8,900 nucleotides of DNA from CAJBLF01 sp964560855 (GTDB lineage Bacteria; Patescibacteriota; Gracilibacteria; Absconditabacterales; Absconditicoccaceae), in the NCBI GenBank assembly GCA_964560855.1, contig CAZLLU010000032.1, positions 1-8,900 on the forward strand, given 5' to 3'. Positions within the stretch are counted from its first letter, which is position 1, and the number at the start of each line of letters is the position of its first letter. The notes below the pieces were generated by a model. That model was not told where the DNA came from. It saw only the letters and a program-made list of their open reading frames with translations, and made no database searches. A program made the position numbers and the translations under genes. Shown in pieces: positions 1-7,709 of the stretch.

Positions 1-3
1 CGG

Positions 4-38
4 AGCTCCATGAAAACTCCTTTCATCGGAGCTTTTTT
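4..38 (+). terminator. Intrinsic terminator of an upstream plus-strand gene
   Basis: AGCTCCATGAAA (4-15) pairs with TTTCAT-C-GGAGCT (21-33), a 12-bp stem with one bulged C and a 5-nt loop, followed directly by six T (33-38). The T run on the plus strand means it ends a plus-strand transcript whose gene lies before the window. Confidence 0.75.
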
Positions 39-46
39 CTATTCTG

Positions 47-79
47 AAAAAAACTATCAGTCATAAACTGATAGTTTTT
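47..79. terminator. Bidirectional intrinsic terminator between convergent genes
   Basis: A perfect inverted repeat, ACTATCAG (53-60) and CTGATAGT (68-75) around a 7-nt loop, is flanked by an A run on the left and a T run on the right, so the arms extend to 12 bp. Read on the minus strand it ends with a T tract about 20 bases after the stop of the M23-like gene; read on the plus strand it backs up the preceding terminator. It probably serves the minus-strand genes. Confidence 0.75.
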
Positions 80-96
80 CTTTGCTTTTTGTTTTA

Positions 97-2007
97 TTAC
101 TGGCTTAGGCTTTCACCGAATTCTACGGTCTCAGGATCTGGATTGTTGATGTTTGGATTTGGTCCTGTCCTGAATGGGAAGTCTTCTGGAATATAGTATC
201 CTTTGATCTGGCTCAAGCATTTCAATACGTTCGTCTGTCGGTTGATTGGGCTGGATGCGTAGATCATACCGTCTTTGTTTCCATATCTGGATAATTGATT
301 TATTGTATGATAATTTCCTAACGCTTTGTTATTTAATGTTACTGCAATTGCTCTCGCACCTACATATGCAGAAGAGAATCATACTCTGTCTCATCTATCA
401 TTGTTTCCTACGTTACCGATATTGTTTGATGTGCTTAGATGTTTTCCCAGAGTACTTTCCGCAAATGCGATACAGATTGCTACGTCTTTGTCGATATTCG
501 TGCCTTTGACGACATCTTCCCGGAATGCAATATTTCTATATGTTCCTATTCCGTATCTAATGAGGAATTGGCTTTCCCTCATTGCTAATGTATCTCCGGT
601 CATCACTTCGAGATCTGTGATGTCTATAGGTCTTGCATATTTATCTCTAAGATATTTAATTTGGTATCCTTCAGGTAATACGTTCTTGTCTTTTACGATG
701 CTTGCATCGAGGATCTCGAATGGATCTCGAGCTATCGCATCTTTGAAGATGCTGAATGTGAGGTTTGCTCCTTTTGAAATGAATCACGCACCTCTTGTTC
801 CTGGTTCTCATCAGCTATATCCGATGAGTTGCCCTCTTCTGACAATGTCGCCAGGTTTTACGATGGTTGAATTGAGGTATTGATAGACCGTTACATATCA
901 GTCGGTATGTACGACTATCATCCAGTTGACTCCTATGGAATCGCTATCCGCTACGAAATAGATTATACCGTCGCGTCCTGCATATACTGGAGTATTCTGA
1001 GCTGCTTGGATTTGTATGCCTATATGCGGAATTCCATATTCTTTTTGGAAAGCCTCATCTCCAAAATATGTCTGTATTTCTTCGATAGGGTAGATTGGCC
1101 ATGCAATAGGGTATACATCATTATCTTTTGCTAATTTTTCGAGTTCTGCGAGTTTTTTCTCCATATCGAAATCGACTTTGTATACTCATCTTTTGATATC
1201 TTTGACATATTCCATCATCTTATCATAGACATCTTTTGTGCTTTGGAAGAAATTTTCTATCGTCAATTGTCTCTGGCTTTCATCGTTTTGATAGAGTTTC
1301 ATAAATTGTAACAGATAGTTCTTTTTCTGTTGTAGTTGTTCGATTTCGTTTTGATATTGGATGATACTTTCCTTGGCTTGTGATCTGAGCTGATTGAGCT
1401 TCTTGATGGTTTCTAATTGTTGTGCTTCGTTCTCTTGAAAATCGTTCATGAGATCGTTGAGTTGGAGAACCATGGATTCTACAAGGTAATCGTTTGCCAA
1501 CGTCAATGGGATGTTATCGGAGTTGATGAGCAGCTTTATTTCATCGATAGTGTTCGTATTTTCGTTGTAGAGTTTGTTGTCGAGCTTATAAATGAAATTG
1601 ACAAAATTTTCGATGTATTCTTTTGTCTCCGTCATTCCTGACCTAGATGACTGAACGTCCTTGTAGGTCACCAATATAAGTTTTTTGTATGCTTCTATTC
1701 TCTTCAATTGTGTAGATATCGTATCCGTAGTGTTGTTGATCGTCTGGATTACTTTTACGATTTCGTTTCTGGTCGCTCTATATTTGTCGGAAATTTTATT
1801 GTTCGATCATCTTTCCTGTTCGTCGAGCGAGTAGAGCTGCTGTATAACATCGTCAAGATCTGTTTTGAGCTCTTGGACGTCTGTCATAGCTGTGTTTATA
1901 TCAAAATCAGCGAGATCAGTCGATGCGCTGCTGATATCTTGTGCGCCACAGAGACCTATGCTTCCCATGAGAAGAACGAGAAATGTGAGTCAGAATTTCT
2001 TTTTCAT
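97..2007 (-). CDS. Secreted coiled-coil protein with degenerate M23 (LytM) domain and lysozyme-like C-terminal region
   Basis: A 636-residue protein read with UGA as glycine (nine TGA codons, at 1990, 1807, 1186, 898, 811, 808, 784, 391 and 379). It starts at ATG 2005-2007 and stops at TAA 97-99. The N-terminus is a signal peptide: three lysines, a hydrophobic core, then C-G-A before Q-D as a likely signal peptidase I site. Residues about 30-275 are rich in Q, E, L and K and look coiled-coil, as in EnvC/NlpD-type murein hydrolase activators. Residues about 300-430 resemble an M23 fold (H-I-G-I-Q-I at 328, then T-P-V-Y-A-G, then G-Q-L-I-G-Y-S-G), but the H-x-x-x-D aspartate is Q332 and the late H-x-H position reads N-L-T, so zinc catalysis is unlikely. 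Residues about 480-600 resemble a lysozyme or glucosaminidase fold, with E517 in A-F-A-E-S-T as candidate catalytic acid. Likely role: peptidoglycan remodelling outside the membrane. The C-terminal assignment is the least certain part. Confidence 0.85.
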
Positions 2008-2038
2008 GTTCGTAAACAAGGATATAAATTACACTACT

Positions 2039-2067
2039 ATTATATTCTGGAATCCTGAAATAACCAA
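2039..2067 (-). promoter_or_regulatory. Candidate sigma70-type promoter of the M23-like gene
   Basis: On the minus strand TTGGTT (2062-2067) is separated by 17 bp from a perfect TATAAT (2039-2044). This predicts a start of transcription near 2031 and a leader of about 24 bases before ATG 2007. The -10 is perfect and the spacing ideal, but the -35 matches only partly. No ribosome binding site is visible in the leader. Confidence 0.45.
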
Positions 2068-2133
2068 AAAAACCTGACTTTTGTCTCAGTTTATACTTGA
2101 CAGAACGTGTTATTTATATGAAATATTATACTA

Positions 2134-2170
2134 TTATACCTATTTTTGAAAATTTATACCTATTTTTTGA
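2134..2170. repeat. Short direct repeat at the transporter gene end
   Basis: TTATACCTATTTTTGA (2134-2149) recurs as TTATACCTATTTTTTGA (2154-2170), with a period of 20 bp. The second copy spans the TAG stop (2160-2162) of the transporter gene. The region is AT-rich, so chance or a small duplication are both possible. Confidence 0.5.
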
Positions 2171-3344
2171 TATCTGAAAGGTTGGAAGCGTCGAATCTCT
2201 TGATGAAGAATGGCATCAAAAGTAGAACGATTCCGAAGAAAAAGAATGTTATCTTTATCTCTACTACTTTCCCTATGTAGTCTGCTGTTATCATGATGAG
2301 GAAAATGATGATGCTTGTCATGATTCCATATGCTACGGATCAGTATTCTTTCCTATGATCGTCTCCAATATGGAAAAAATATCTTCCTTCTAGGAGATTG
2401 ACGGCGATTCCGAAAAATACTCCGATAAAGAATCAGAAAATATTTAAGGTAATGAAATGTTCGTATGTATCGATGATATGCGGGAAGTAGATGGTAGCGA
2501 GTCCAAAGACGATAGTGAATATCATAGCTATTAATCTTCTTTGTTTGGTGAAAAATACTGAGACTAAATGTCCTACTATAGCTCCTATAAATGAGATTAC
2601 GATGATGAGGATAGCGTTTGTTGTCGTTCTCTGGAATATGTCGACACCTATCTCAAGCATTTTTTGACCGATAGCTGTAGATATGGCTCGTAGAGCTCCT
2701 ATAGGCAATAGTAACCATATATATTTTTTCACAGTTCCTATGATTTGAGGCAGAGCTGTTTTGATGGTTGAGCTAAATTTCTTGCTTTCGAATCCTTTGT
2801 CGTAGTCCAAAACCATGGTCAATATGCTAGAACTTATCAATATAGCTATGATAACTTGGAATCCTTGTGCTCATCGAGCGTCGAAAACCGTAAATCCCAT
2901 ATAACTTCATAATAAAATACCCAACAATATGACGATATTTATGATTCCATTTATTTTCGCTTCTCCGTGATTTGATGATTGGATTTCTATACTTAGGATA
3001 ATGGATTTGACGACTAGCCAGAGACCGTAACTGAATCCTATGACACTAATGAGCGTCACAAATACCCGGAAAGGGTAGTAGCCGAGCGCGTTTCCTATCG
3101 TAAGGCAAAGCATTGCTATCAGTCAGGCAAAGAGCGTAATGTTCTTCTTGCGGAATACATATGCAAGTGATCCTCCTACAAGATAAGCAATTATCCCTCA
3201 AAGACTAATGTATCCTGCAATTTGTTCGAGGCTGATGTTTGTTTCCTTGAGATAGGATCGGAGAAAAAATTTGAGCATGGAGATAAATACGCTTCGGAGG
3301 AACGTTATGATGATGAAATTGATGAATTTTTTTTTCATATGCAT
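2160..3344 (-). CDS. MFS-type membrane transporter
   Basis: A 394-residue, strongly hydrophobic protein with about 11-12 membrane segments, the usual length for a Major Facilitator Superfamily permease. It is continuous only if its six in-frame TGA codons (3198, 3123, 2907, 2871, 2433, 2340) are read as glycine; two lie in glycine-rich helix motifs (L-L-G-S-Y-M-G and A-R-G-A-Q-G). A basic MHMKKK N-terminus precedes the first helix. A charged stretch after a central helix (N-H-G-E-A-K-I-N-G) recalls the E-K-R-G-R type cytoplasmic loop of MFS proteins, loosely like lysophospholipid transporters. Substrate cannot be read from the sequence. ATG at 3342-3344 is one base past the TAG of the HIT gene, implying co-transcription and perhaps coupled translation; a second in-frame ATG lies at 3336-3338. 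It ends at TAG 2160-2162, with no hairpin before the next gene. Confidence 0.8.
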
Positions 3345-3345
3345 G

Positions 3346-3807
3346 CTATTTTGCTAAAAATGTTTTTTTCATTGTTTGTGTTAATTTATCATATTCTTTG
3401 TCTAACAGCCATTCGCGATTGTTAGGAGATTGTTTCTCCTTCGTTTTTATATGTATACCTACGTTCGCTAATAGATGAACATGAAGATGATTTACGGATT
3501 TGTTGATTATTTGATCTTTTGTTAGTCCATCTCTGAGTAATATATTTACTCCCTTATATTTTTTGTGAAGTTTTTTAGCTCGAATATCTATGAGTTTGTG
3601 CATTTCCAAAAGTTCTGCAGGATTGAGCGTAGTAAGCATGTTTACATGCCTTTTGGGTATGATCAGGATATGGTCTTTGACGTATGGTGCACGAGCAGGA
3701 ATGACATAGAAATATTTTCCCTTTTGGAGCATATGTTCTTCTTTTTCGTGACAGAATGGACAACGATGTTCTTTTTCATTTTTTTTAACGATAGAAATAT
3801 ATTTCAT
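3346..3807 (-). CDS. HIT-family (histidine triad) nucleotide-binding hydrolase
   Basis: A 153-residue protein starting at ATG 3805-3807 and ending at TAG 3346-3348. It has the histidine triad H107-L-H109-V-H111-L-L, whose middle histidine is the catalytic nucleophile in this family, and the upstream strand K-D-H-I-L-I-I-P-K-R-H (44-54) typical of HIT proteins. C16-P-F-C19 near the N-terminus matches the cysteine pair that helps bind zinc in many bacterial HIT proteins. The family hydrolyses nucleoside phosphoramidates, dinucleoside polyphosphates or related AMP conjugates in the cytoplasm; the exact substrate is not evident. It is the only complete gene here without an in-frame TGA. It lies 28 bases after the SbcC-like gene and one base before the transporter gene, so probably in one operon. 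No Shine-Dalgarno sequence precedes the start. Confidence 0.92.
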   Translation of the reverse strand: MKYISIVKKNEKEHRCPFCHEKEEHMLQKGKYFYVIPARAPYVKDHILIIPKRHVNMLTTLNPAELLEMHKLIDIRAKKLHKKYKGVNILLRDGLTKDQIINKSVNHLHVHLLANVGIHIKTKEKQSPNNREWLLDKEYDKLTQTMKKTFLAK

Positions 3808-3835
3808 TGTGTGTTTTATCTGTTAAAATTCAGTT

Positions 3836-6334
3836 TTATGCAGTAAGATCTATAATTTGATCCCAGATATCCATTTCTTGAATCTGTTGACTGTGGGTGA
3901 TGGTGTAGAATTTCATTGATCTTTGCTTTACAAAATTTTCCAACATATCTGCAACTTTTCCTACTGTGTCGGCGTCGAGATTATTGATGGTTTCGTCGAG
4001 GAAAAGAATAGGCGAATTAATGTAGGATGATATAGCCAATATCCGGATCAATTTCAAGATAATTCTCTGCCCTCAACTCAACGACTTCGTTTCCCTTTCT
4101 CCTTTGGAATCCAGGATTTTCGCTTCCAATTCTAATTTTTCAGCGTCGCTTTTGTTTAATTGCAAAGAGATTTGATAATCTACTATCTGTGATAGATAAC
4201 TATTGATGATATCGTTTAATATCGGCAGATGATCCTGCAATACTAGCAGTAATAATTCCTTGGAAAAGATATTGTAGAGATTCCCGAGTATGGTTTCCTG
4301 CTCCTGTAATTTCTGTGTTTCCAATTGATGTTCCTTGAATTCGTCCATGAGAACTTGGATATCGTGATGAATCTGTTTCATGAAAATATGATTCTTTTCT
4401 ATCTGTATGATTGCTGAATGATTTGACTGTTTTTTTTGTGCTTCCATTTTTTTTCGTTCGTTTTCTTTCTCAGTGATGGCTTTGCCGATTTCTTCTGCTT
4501 GTTTCATAGCTGTCTCCTTCTGCGTTATCGCTTTTTGTAACTGTAGTTTTCGCTCTTCGACTTTTTTGCTTTCTTGCTCCATGACTGTAATTTGCTGATC
4601 GAGATGTTTTAGCTCTTTTTCGTTTGCGACATATTCGCTGTAGGAGTTCTCTATAGTTTTGTAGTCTATTTCATTTAGGAATGATTTGATCGCTTCTATT
4701 GATTTTCCCGTATCTTTCTGCTCTTTTTGCAGTGCTTCGATCTTCTTGGTATCTTGTTTTACTTCCGTTTCACTCAATGACTTCATCTCTGTGGTTAATC
4801 TTTTTATCTCTGCTTCTATTTGCTTTTGTTGGTCAACGATGGTAGTTCTCTGTGATTCTAGCTGTTCGAAATTCTTACTATTGATGACTTTGATGAAAGG
4901 GCAATCTGCCTTGATTTTTTCGCATGAGAACTTGGCTTGTGTCTCTATGCTCTTTTCCATATCGCTGAGCATTTTTTTTACATTTTTTAACTGATCCTTT
5001 TGGACGAAGATCTTTTCTTCGAGATATTTTGCTTGTGTCTTTATCTTTTCTGCTTCGTTTTTTGTCTGCAATTCTTCATTCTGGATCTGCGTCTGGATAT
5101 GTTTCATAGTTTCACTCAATGTCTTTCCTTTGCTTATAAGACCTTGGATTTCGAGATAGGTATTTGCTATCGTGATGTCGTTTTCTTTCGTGATATGATT
5201 GCTTCATTCCTTTTCCACAAAATTTCGTATCTCTTTTTTTGGTAATTGATTTTCATAGCTTTCTATCTTTTCGGATAGCTCTTTTTTTTGCTTTTTGATC
5301 GCTTCAATTTCCTTTTCGTCAATGCTTGCTATCCTATTTTCCAACTCGCTGATGCTCTTGGTAAGCTCGTTTTCCGATGATTGCACTTCTTTTAGCTTTT
5401 TTTGTTCGTCCTTGATTTGCTGCTGTATTGTTTCTAATTGATGTTGTAATTTCTGTATGCTTTCTTTCTCTTTTTCGACGAAATTCTGTATCTTTTCTTC
5501 TCGTTCGTTTGGAAAATCCTTCAGCGAGAATTCGTTGATGGTCACTTTTTCGTTGATCATCTTTCGTTCGTCGAAGAATGCCTTGTATTGTTTCGTATCT
5601 ATGGTTTCTCATAATAATTGTTCCGTAGTCCCGAATGTCGAGAGGTAGTTCTGGATATTGTTTTGTAATTTTTTGTCGTAGGTGGAAAGATCAGTCTTGG
5701 ATTTTATCTTGTATCGTATCTCTCTTTTTTTGTCTGCCAAAACATCCTTTGCTTCATCTATTCATAGCAAATTGAAAACGTTTTTTAGGATAGATAATCT
5801 TTCGATAGGCGTCAGTTCGAAGATATTTTCCGAGTCCTGCATAAGGAAAATCGTGTTCATGATGACTTCTCTCGGTGGTAGGAATGTCTGTAAGTTTTGT
5901 TGAAGATCTGTTTCGTTTTTGAAAGTTATTTCGTCGCGTTTCAGTCCGTTTTGTAGTTTGAGTATATCTTCAATATCTATGTCTTTTTCTAATGGTTTAT
6001 GTGTCTCAAAATCCGGCAATGTTCCTTCTAATGTATACAATTTCGATTCGCAGGATTCCTTGACCTTACTCTTTTTGATATTTCTGACGATGAAATACGT
6101 GATGCCGTTCACTTCCACAATCAGCTTGATGAATCCTTCCTTGGACTTGGTGCTTAGAATATGTCTAGAGCTGTATTTGTATAATCCGTAGATTGGTCCA
6201 TCAAAAAAGAGGAAACTTTTTCCTGTCCCTATCGGCGCCTTGATTAGCATTTTGCCGCTATTGAAAAAAATACTCAAGGTCTTGTCCTGGAATGGTCCGA
6301 TATTTTTGTAGGAAATGGCTATTAGATTGAGCAA
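3836..6334 (-). CDS. sbcC: SbcC/Rad50-like SMC-type ATPase
   Basis: A protein of about 832 residues with ABC ATPase halves at both ends and a long coiled coil between, the layout of SbcC/Rad50, which with SbcD/Mre11 processes DNA ends and hairpins. N-terminal half: N-I-G-P-F, Walker A A-P-I-G-T-G-K-S (33-40), and a Q-loop in I-F-L-M-Q-D-S. Residues about 190-715 are coiled coil. C-terminal half: signature L-S-G-G-Q near 752-756, Walker B I-L-F-L-D780-E781, D-loop N-N-L-D, and H814 in T-I-T-H-S. Four TGA codons (5759, 5609, 5201, 4073) read as glycine, one inside the signature. Oddities: the first Walker A glycine is alanine, and the hook region has C471 and C478 (C-x6-C) rather than C-x-x-C. 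The start is uncertain: no ATG exists in frame nearby. TTG 6334 best fits the family N-terminus; TTG 6388 follows an AAGAGG; the frame stays open up to 6547. It is somewhat shorter than typical SbcC (about 1,050 residues). No sbcD is adjacent. Confidence 0.85.
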
Positions 6335-6572
6335 CTTTCTTGGTTTATTCTGGTAAATGTCCGGTAAGGATAAAAAAAACCCTATCAAAAACAACCTCTT
6401 CTGTATATTATATATATGGTATGTCAATCCTTTTGGCTGTGGATTTGAACGAGTATTTTGGTTTTTCGCTGGTTGTGGATATAATATACATGTATTGAAT
6501 TTGAAATTTGAAAACCTTTTGAATGTACATGTGTTAAAATTGTAAATTTAAAATTTAAAATTGTTATTTGGC
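6335..6572. other. Divergent intergenic region between the ATPase and sortase genes
   Basis: This 238-base AT-rich stretch should hold the promoters of both divergent genes. On the minus strand a TATAAT (6407-6412) could serve the ATPase gene, but no good -35 sits at normal spacing; a TTGACA (6422-6427) is only 9 bp away. Palindromes ATACATGTAT (6486-6495) and ATGTACAT (6523-6530) and runs of AAATTT (6543-6563) are present. The left part may instead code for an N-terminal extension of the ATPase if a TTG at 6388 or 6427 is used. Confidence 0.4.
6458..6485 (+). promoter_or_regulatory. Candidate promoter of the sortase gene
   Basis: TTGGTT (6458-6463) and a perfect TATAAT (6480-6485) are 16 bp apart, giving a leader of about 80 bases to ATG 6573. 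The same TTGGTT/TATAAT pair forms the candidate promoter of the M23-like gene. An alternative extended -10, TG-T-TAAAAT (6532-6540), would give a leader of about 26 bases. Which is used cannot be decided by eye. Confidence 0.4.
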
Positions 6573-7400
6573 ATGTATTGATTGTATGAACATTACATTA
6601 CTCCTAAGCCTAAGCGCTCATTTTTCCACGAAATCAGATCTTTCGGGTTGATTTTTGGTATCGTGTTCGTGGTCATTCTTGTATTCACGAATTTTAATCT
6701 TTTCGCAGCAAATTTTCGTGCGTTATTCGAGGATGATATACATCCTACAGCACCGATAAGTACATCTCTTGTCTCTGAAAATAATGATATATCTACCATT
6801 ATTGATACGGCAGAGAAAAATAATATAGAGATCCAGGGATTATTGAAAAATTATCAGAAAAACACTGATGCTAATACGCTTACTCCTTCGACTGAAGAAA
6901 TTCTTCAATCACATCTGATGGATTATAATTTTTCCTTCAATACGATTCCGCCTGTCAATAGGCTTATCGTCCCTTCTTTGGGGCTTGATGTTCCTATCGT
7001 CATTACTGAAAATAAGGATGCTAAAGATTTCACTAAAGCTGACTTCAATGAAGAACTTGATAAATGAATTGTAAAATATCCAACGACACCTGAACCGGGA
7101 GAAGAAGGAAATACCTTGCTTTTTGGTCATACGAGTTATGTCGTTCGAAAGGATAATCCTTATGGGACAATCTTCAAGGATCTTCCTAAACTTAAGGATA
7201 GCACTTTGATTCAAGTACTTTGGAAATGAAAACTCTATGAATATAAAGTTGTAGATCTTTTTATTGTTACGCCTAAACAAGTTCCTACGCAGTATATGAC
7301 CTATCAGGATGCAGGAGGTAGTTATATCACGTTGATGGGATGTTATCCGCTTGGTACTGATAATAAGAGGATTATGGTCGTAGCTAAACTTATAGACTAA
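6573..7400 (+). CDS. Membrane-anchored sortase
   Basis: A 275-residue cysteine transpeptidase. One N-terminal membrane helix (about residues 24-41) follows a basic cytoplasmic tail, then a linker to about residue 115, then the sortase beta-barrel with V-P-I-V-I and P-G-E-E-G-N-T. All three catalytic residues are visible: H186 in L-F-G-H-T-S, C257 in T-L-M-G-C-Y-P, and R266 in D-N-K-R. The usual TLxTC has glycine before the cysteine. Sortases cleave a C-terminal sorting signal and attach the protein to the envelope or to pilin partners; no substrate with a sorting motif is in the window, so the class is open. Three TGA codons (6579, 7065, 7227) read as glycine. The first is codon 3, so the ATG at 6573 is usable only under this code; otherwise the earliest start would be TTG 6582. 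It ends at TAA 7398-7400 and is divergent from the ATPase gene. Confidence 0.9.
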
Positions 7401-7402
7401 TT

Positions 7403-7451
7403 CAGAGTGTAGAGTTTAGAGTGCAGAGTACAGAGTACAGAGTTCAGAATA
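7403..7451. repeat. Tandem heptamer array, seven units, consensus YAGAGTN
   Basis: Seven exact-length units of 7 bases follow one another: CAGAGTG, TAGAGTT, TAGAGTG, CAGAGTA, CAGAGTA, CAGAGTT, CAGAATA. Only the last departs from the AGAGT core. The array begins two bases after the sortase stop codon. The 7-base period is not a multiple of three and the array is non-coding, so copy-number changes would not alter a protein. Confidence 0.85.
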
Positions 7452-7618
7452 AAGGTATCTGTCTTATCATGAGCTATTGTAATTTTATAGGAAAAGAGTA
7501 TAGAGGGGCCCATCGAGATATGCCTTATTCAAAGCACCGACTGTTTTCGAAATCAATAATCACTTCATTTTATTTATGCTTATTGTTTCTCAAATCGCCG
7601 GTATAACTTCGACATCAC

Positions 7619-7644
7619 AAAAACTCTCAATGCTTCAAGTTTTT
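7619..7644. terminator. Weak AT-rich inverted repeat, possible terminator
   Basis: AAAAACT (7619-7625) and AGTTTTT (7638-7644) can pair around a 12-nt loop. Only two of the seven pairs are not A-run with T-run, so the hairpin is weak. It could assist termination on either strand but is much weaker than the one at 7659. Confidence 0.25.
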
Positions 7645-7658
7645 ATTGTGTCTCAGTT

Positions 7659-7682
7659 AGACTTTCTTCGAGGGTCTTTTTT
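7659..7682 (+). terminator. Intrinsic terminator 27 bases upstream of typA
   Basis: AGACTTTC (7659-7666) pairs with GAGGGTCT (7670-7677), an 8-bp stem with two G-U pairs and a 3-nt loop, followed by T6 (7677-7682). It most simply ends the sortase transcript. If a promoter lies upstream within the gap it could instead act as a typA attenuator. Confidence 0.55.
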
Positions 7683-7709
7683 GTTTTAATTGTGTTAAAA
7701 ATTATACTA

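Larger units (their letters stand above)
7401..7709. other. 309-base intergenic region before typA
   Basis: It holds the heptamer array at its left end, a weak inverted repeat, and a terminator at its right end, all listed separately. A 45-codon reading frame with ATG at 7469 and TAA at 7604-7606 exists, but it has no recognisable family, no ribosome binding site and no clear promoter, so it is not called as a gene. No tRNA cloverleaf was found. A small untranslated RNA ending at the terminator is possible but unsupported. Confidence 0.5.

Noticed and set aside
246..2077. Plus-strand open frames across the M23-like gene
   Set aside because: They are antisense shadows without family motifs; the minus strand carries a signal peptide, coiled coil and domain motifs in one frame.
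2097..2129. Plus-strand TTGACA at 2097 followed by AT-rich sequence as a promoter
   Set aside because: No -10 element sits at 16-18 bp spacing and no plus-strand gene lies downstream.
97..6334. Strings of short minus-strand frames that look like broken genes or pseudogenes
   Set aside because: The breaks are all TGA, the frame never shifts, and reading TGA as glycine restores full-length family members.
6909..7280. A 123-codon minus-strand frame inside the sortase gene
   Set aside because: It overlaps the clear sortase catalytic region and shows only low-complexity hydrophobic and basic residues.
7403..7451. CRISPR array
   Set aside because: The repeats are only 7 bases and directly adjacent, with no spacers and no cas genes.
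7421..7606. A 61-codon frame in the gap before typA
   Set aside because: Its first part is just the translated heptamer array, and the rest has no recognisable motif or start signal. A shorter version from ATG 7469 cannot be excluded but is not supported.
7450..7660. A tRNA or structured RNA gene in the sortase-typA gap
   Set aside because: A TTCGAAATC run resembles a T-loop, but no acceptor stem or anticodon arm could be paired around it.
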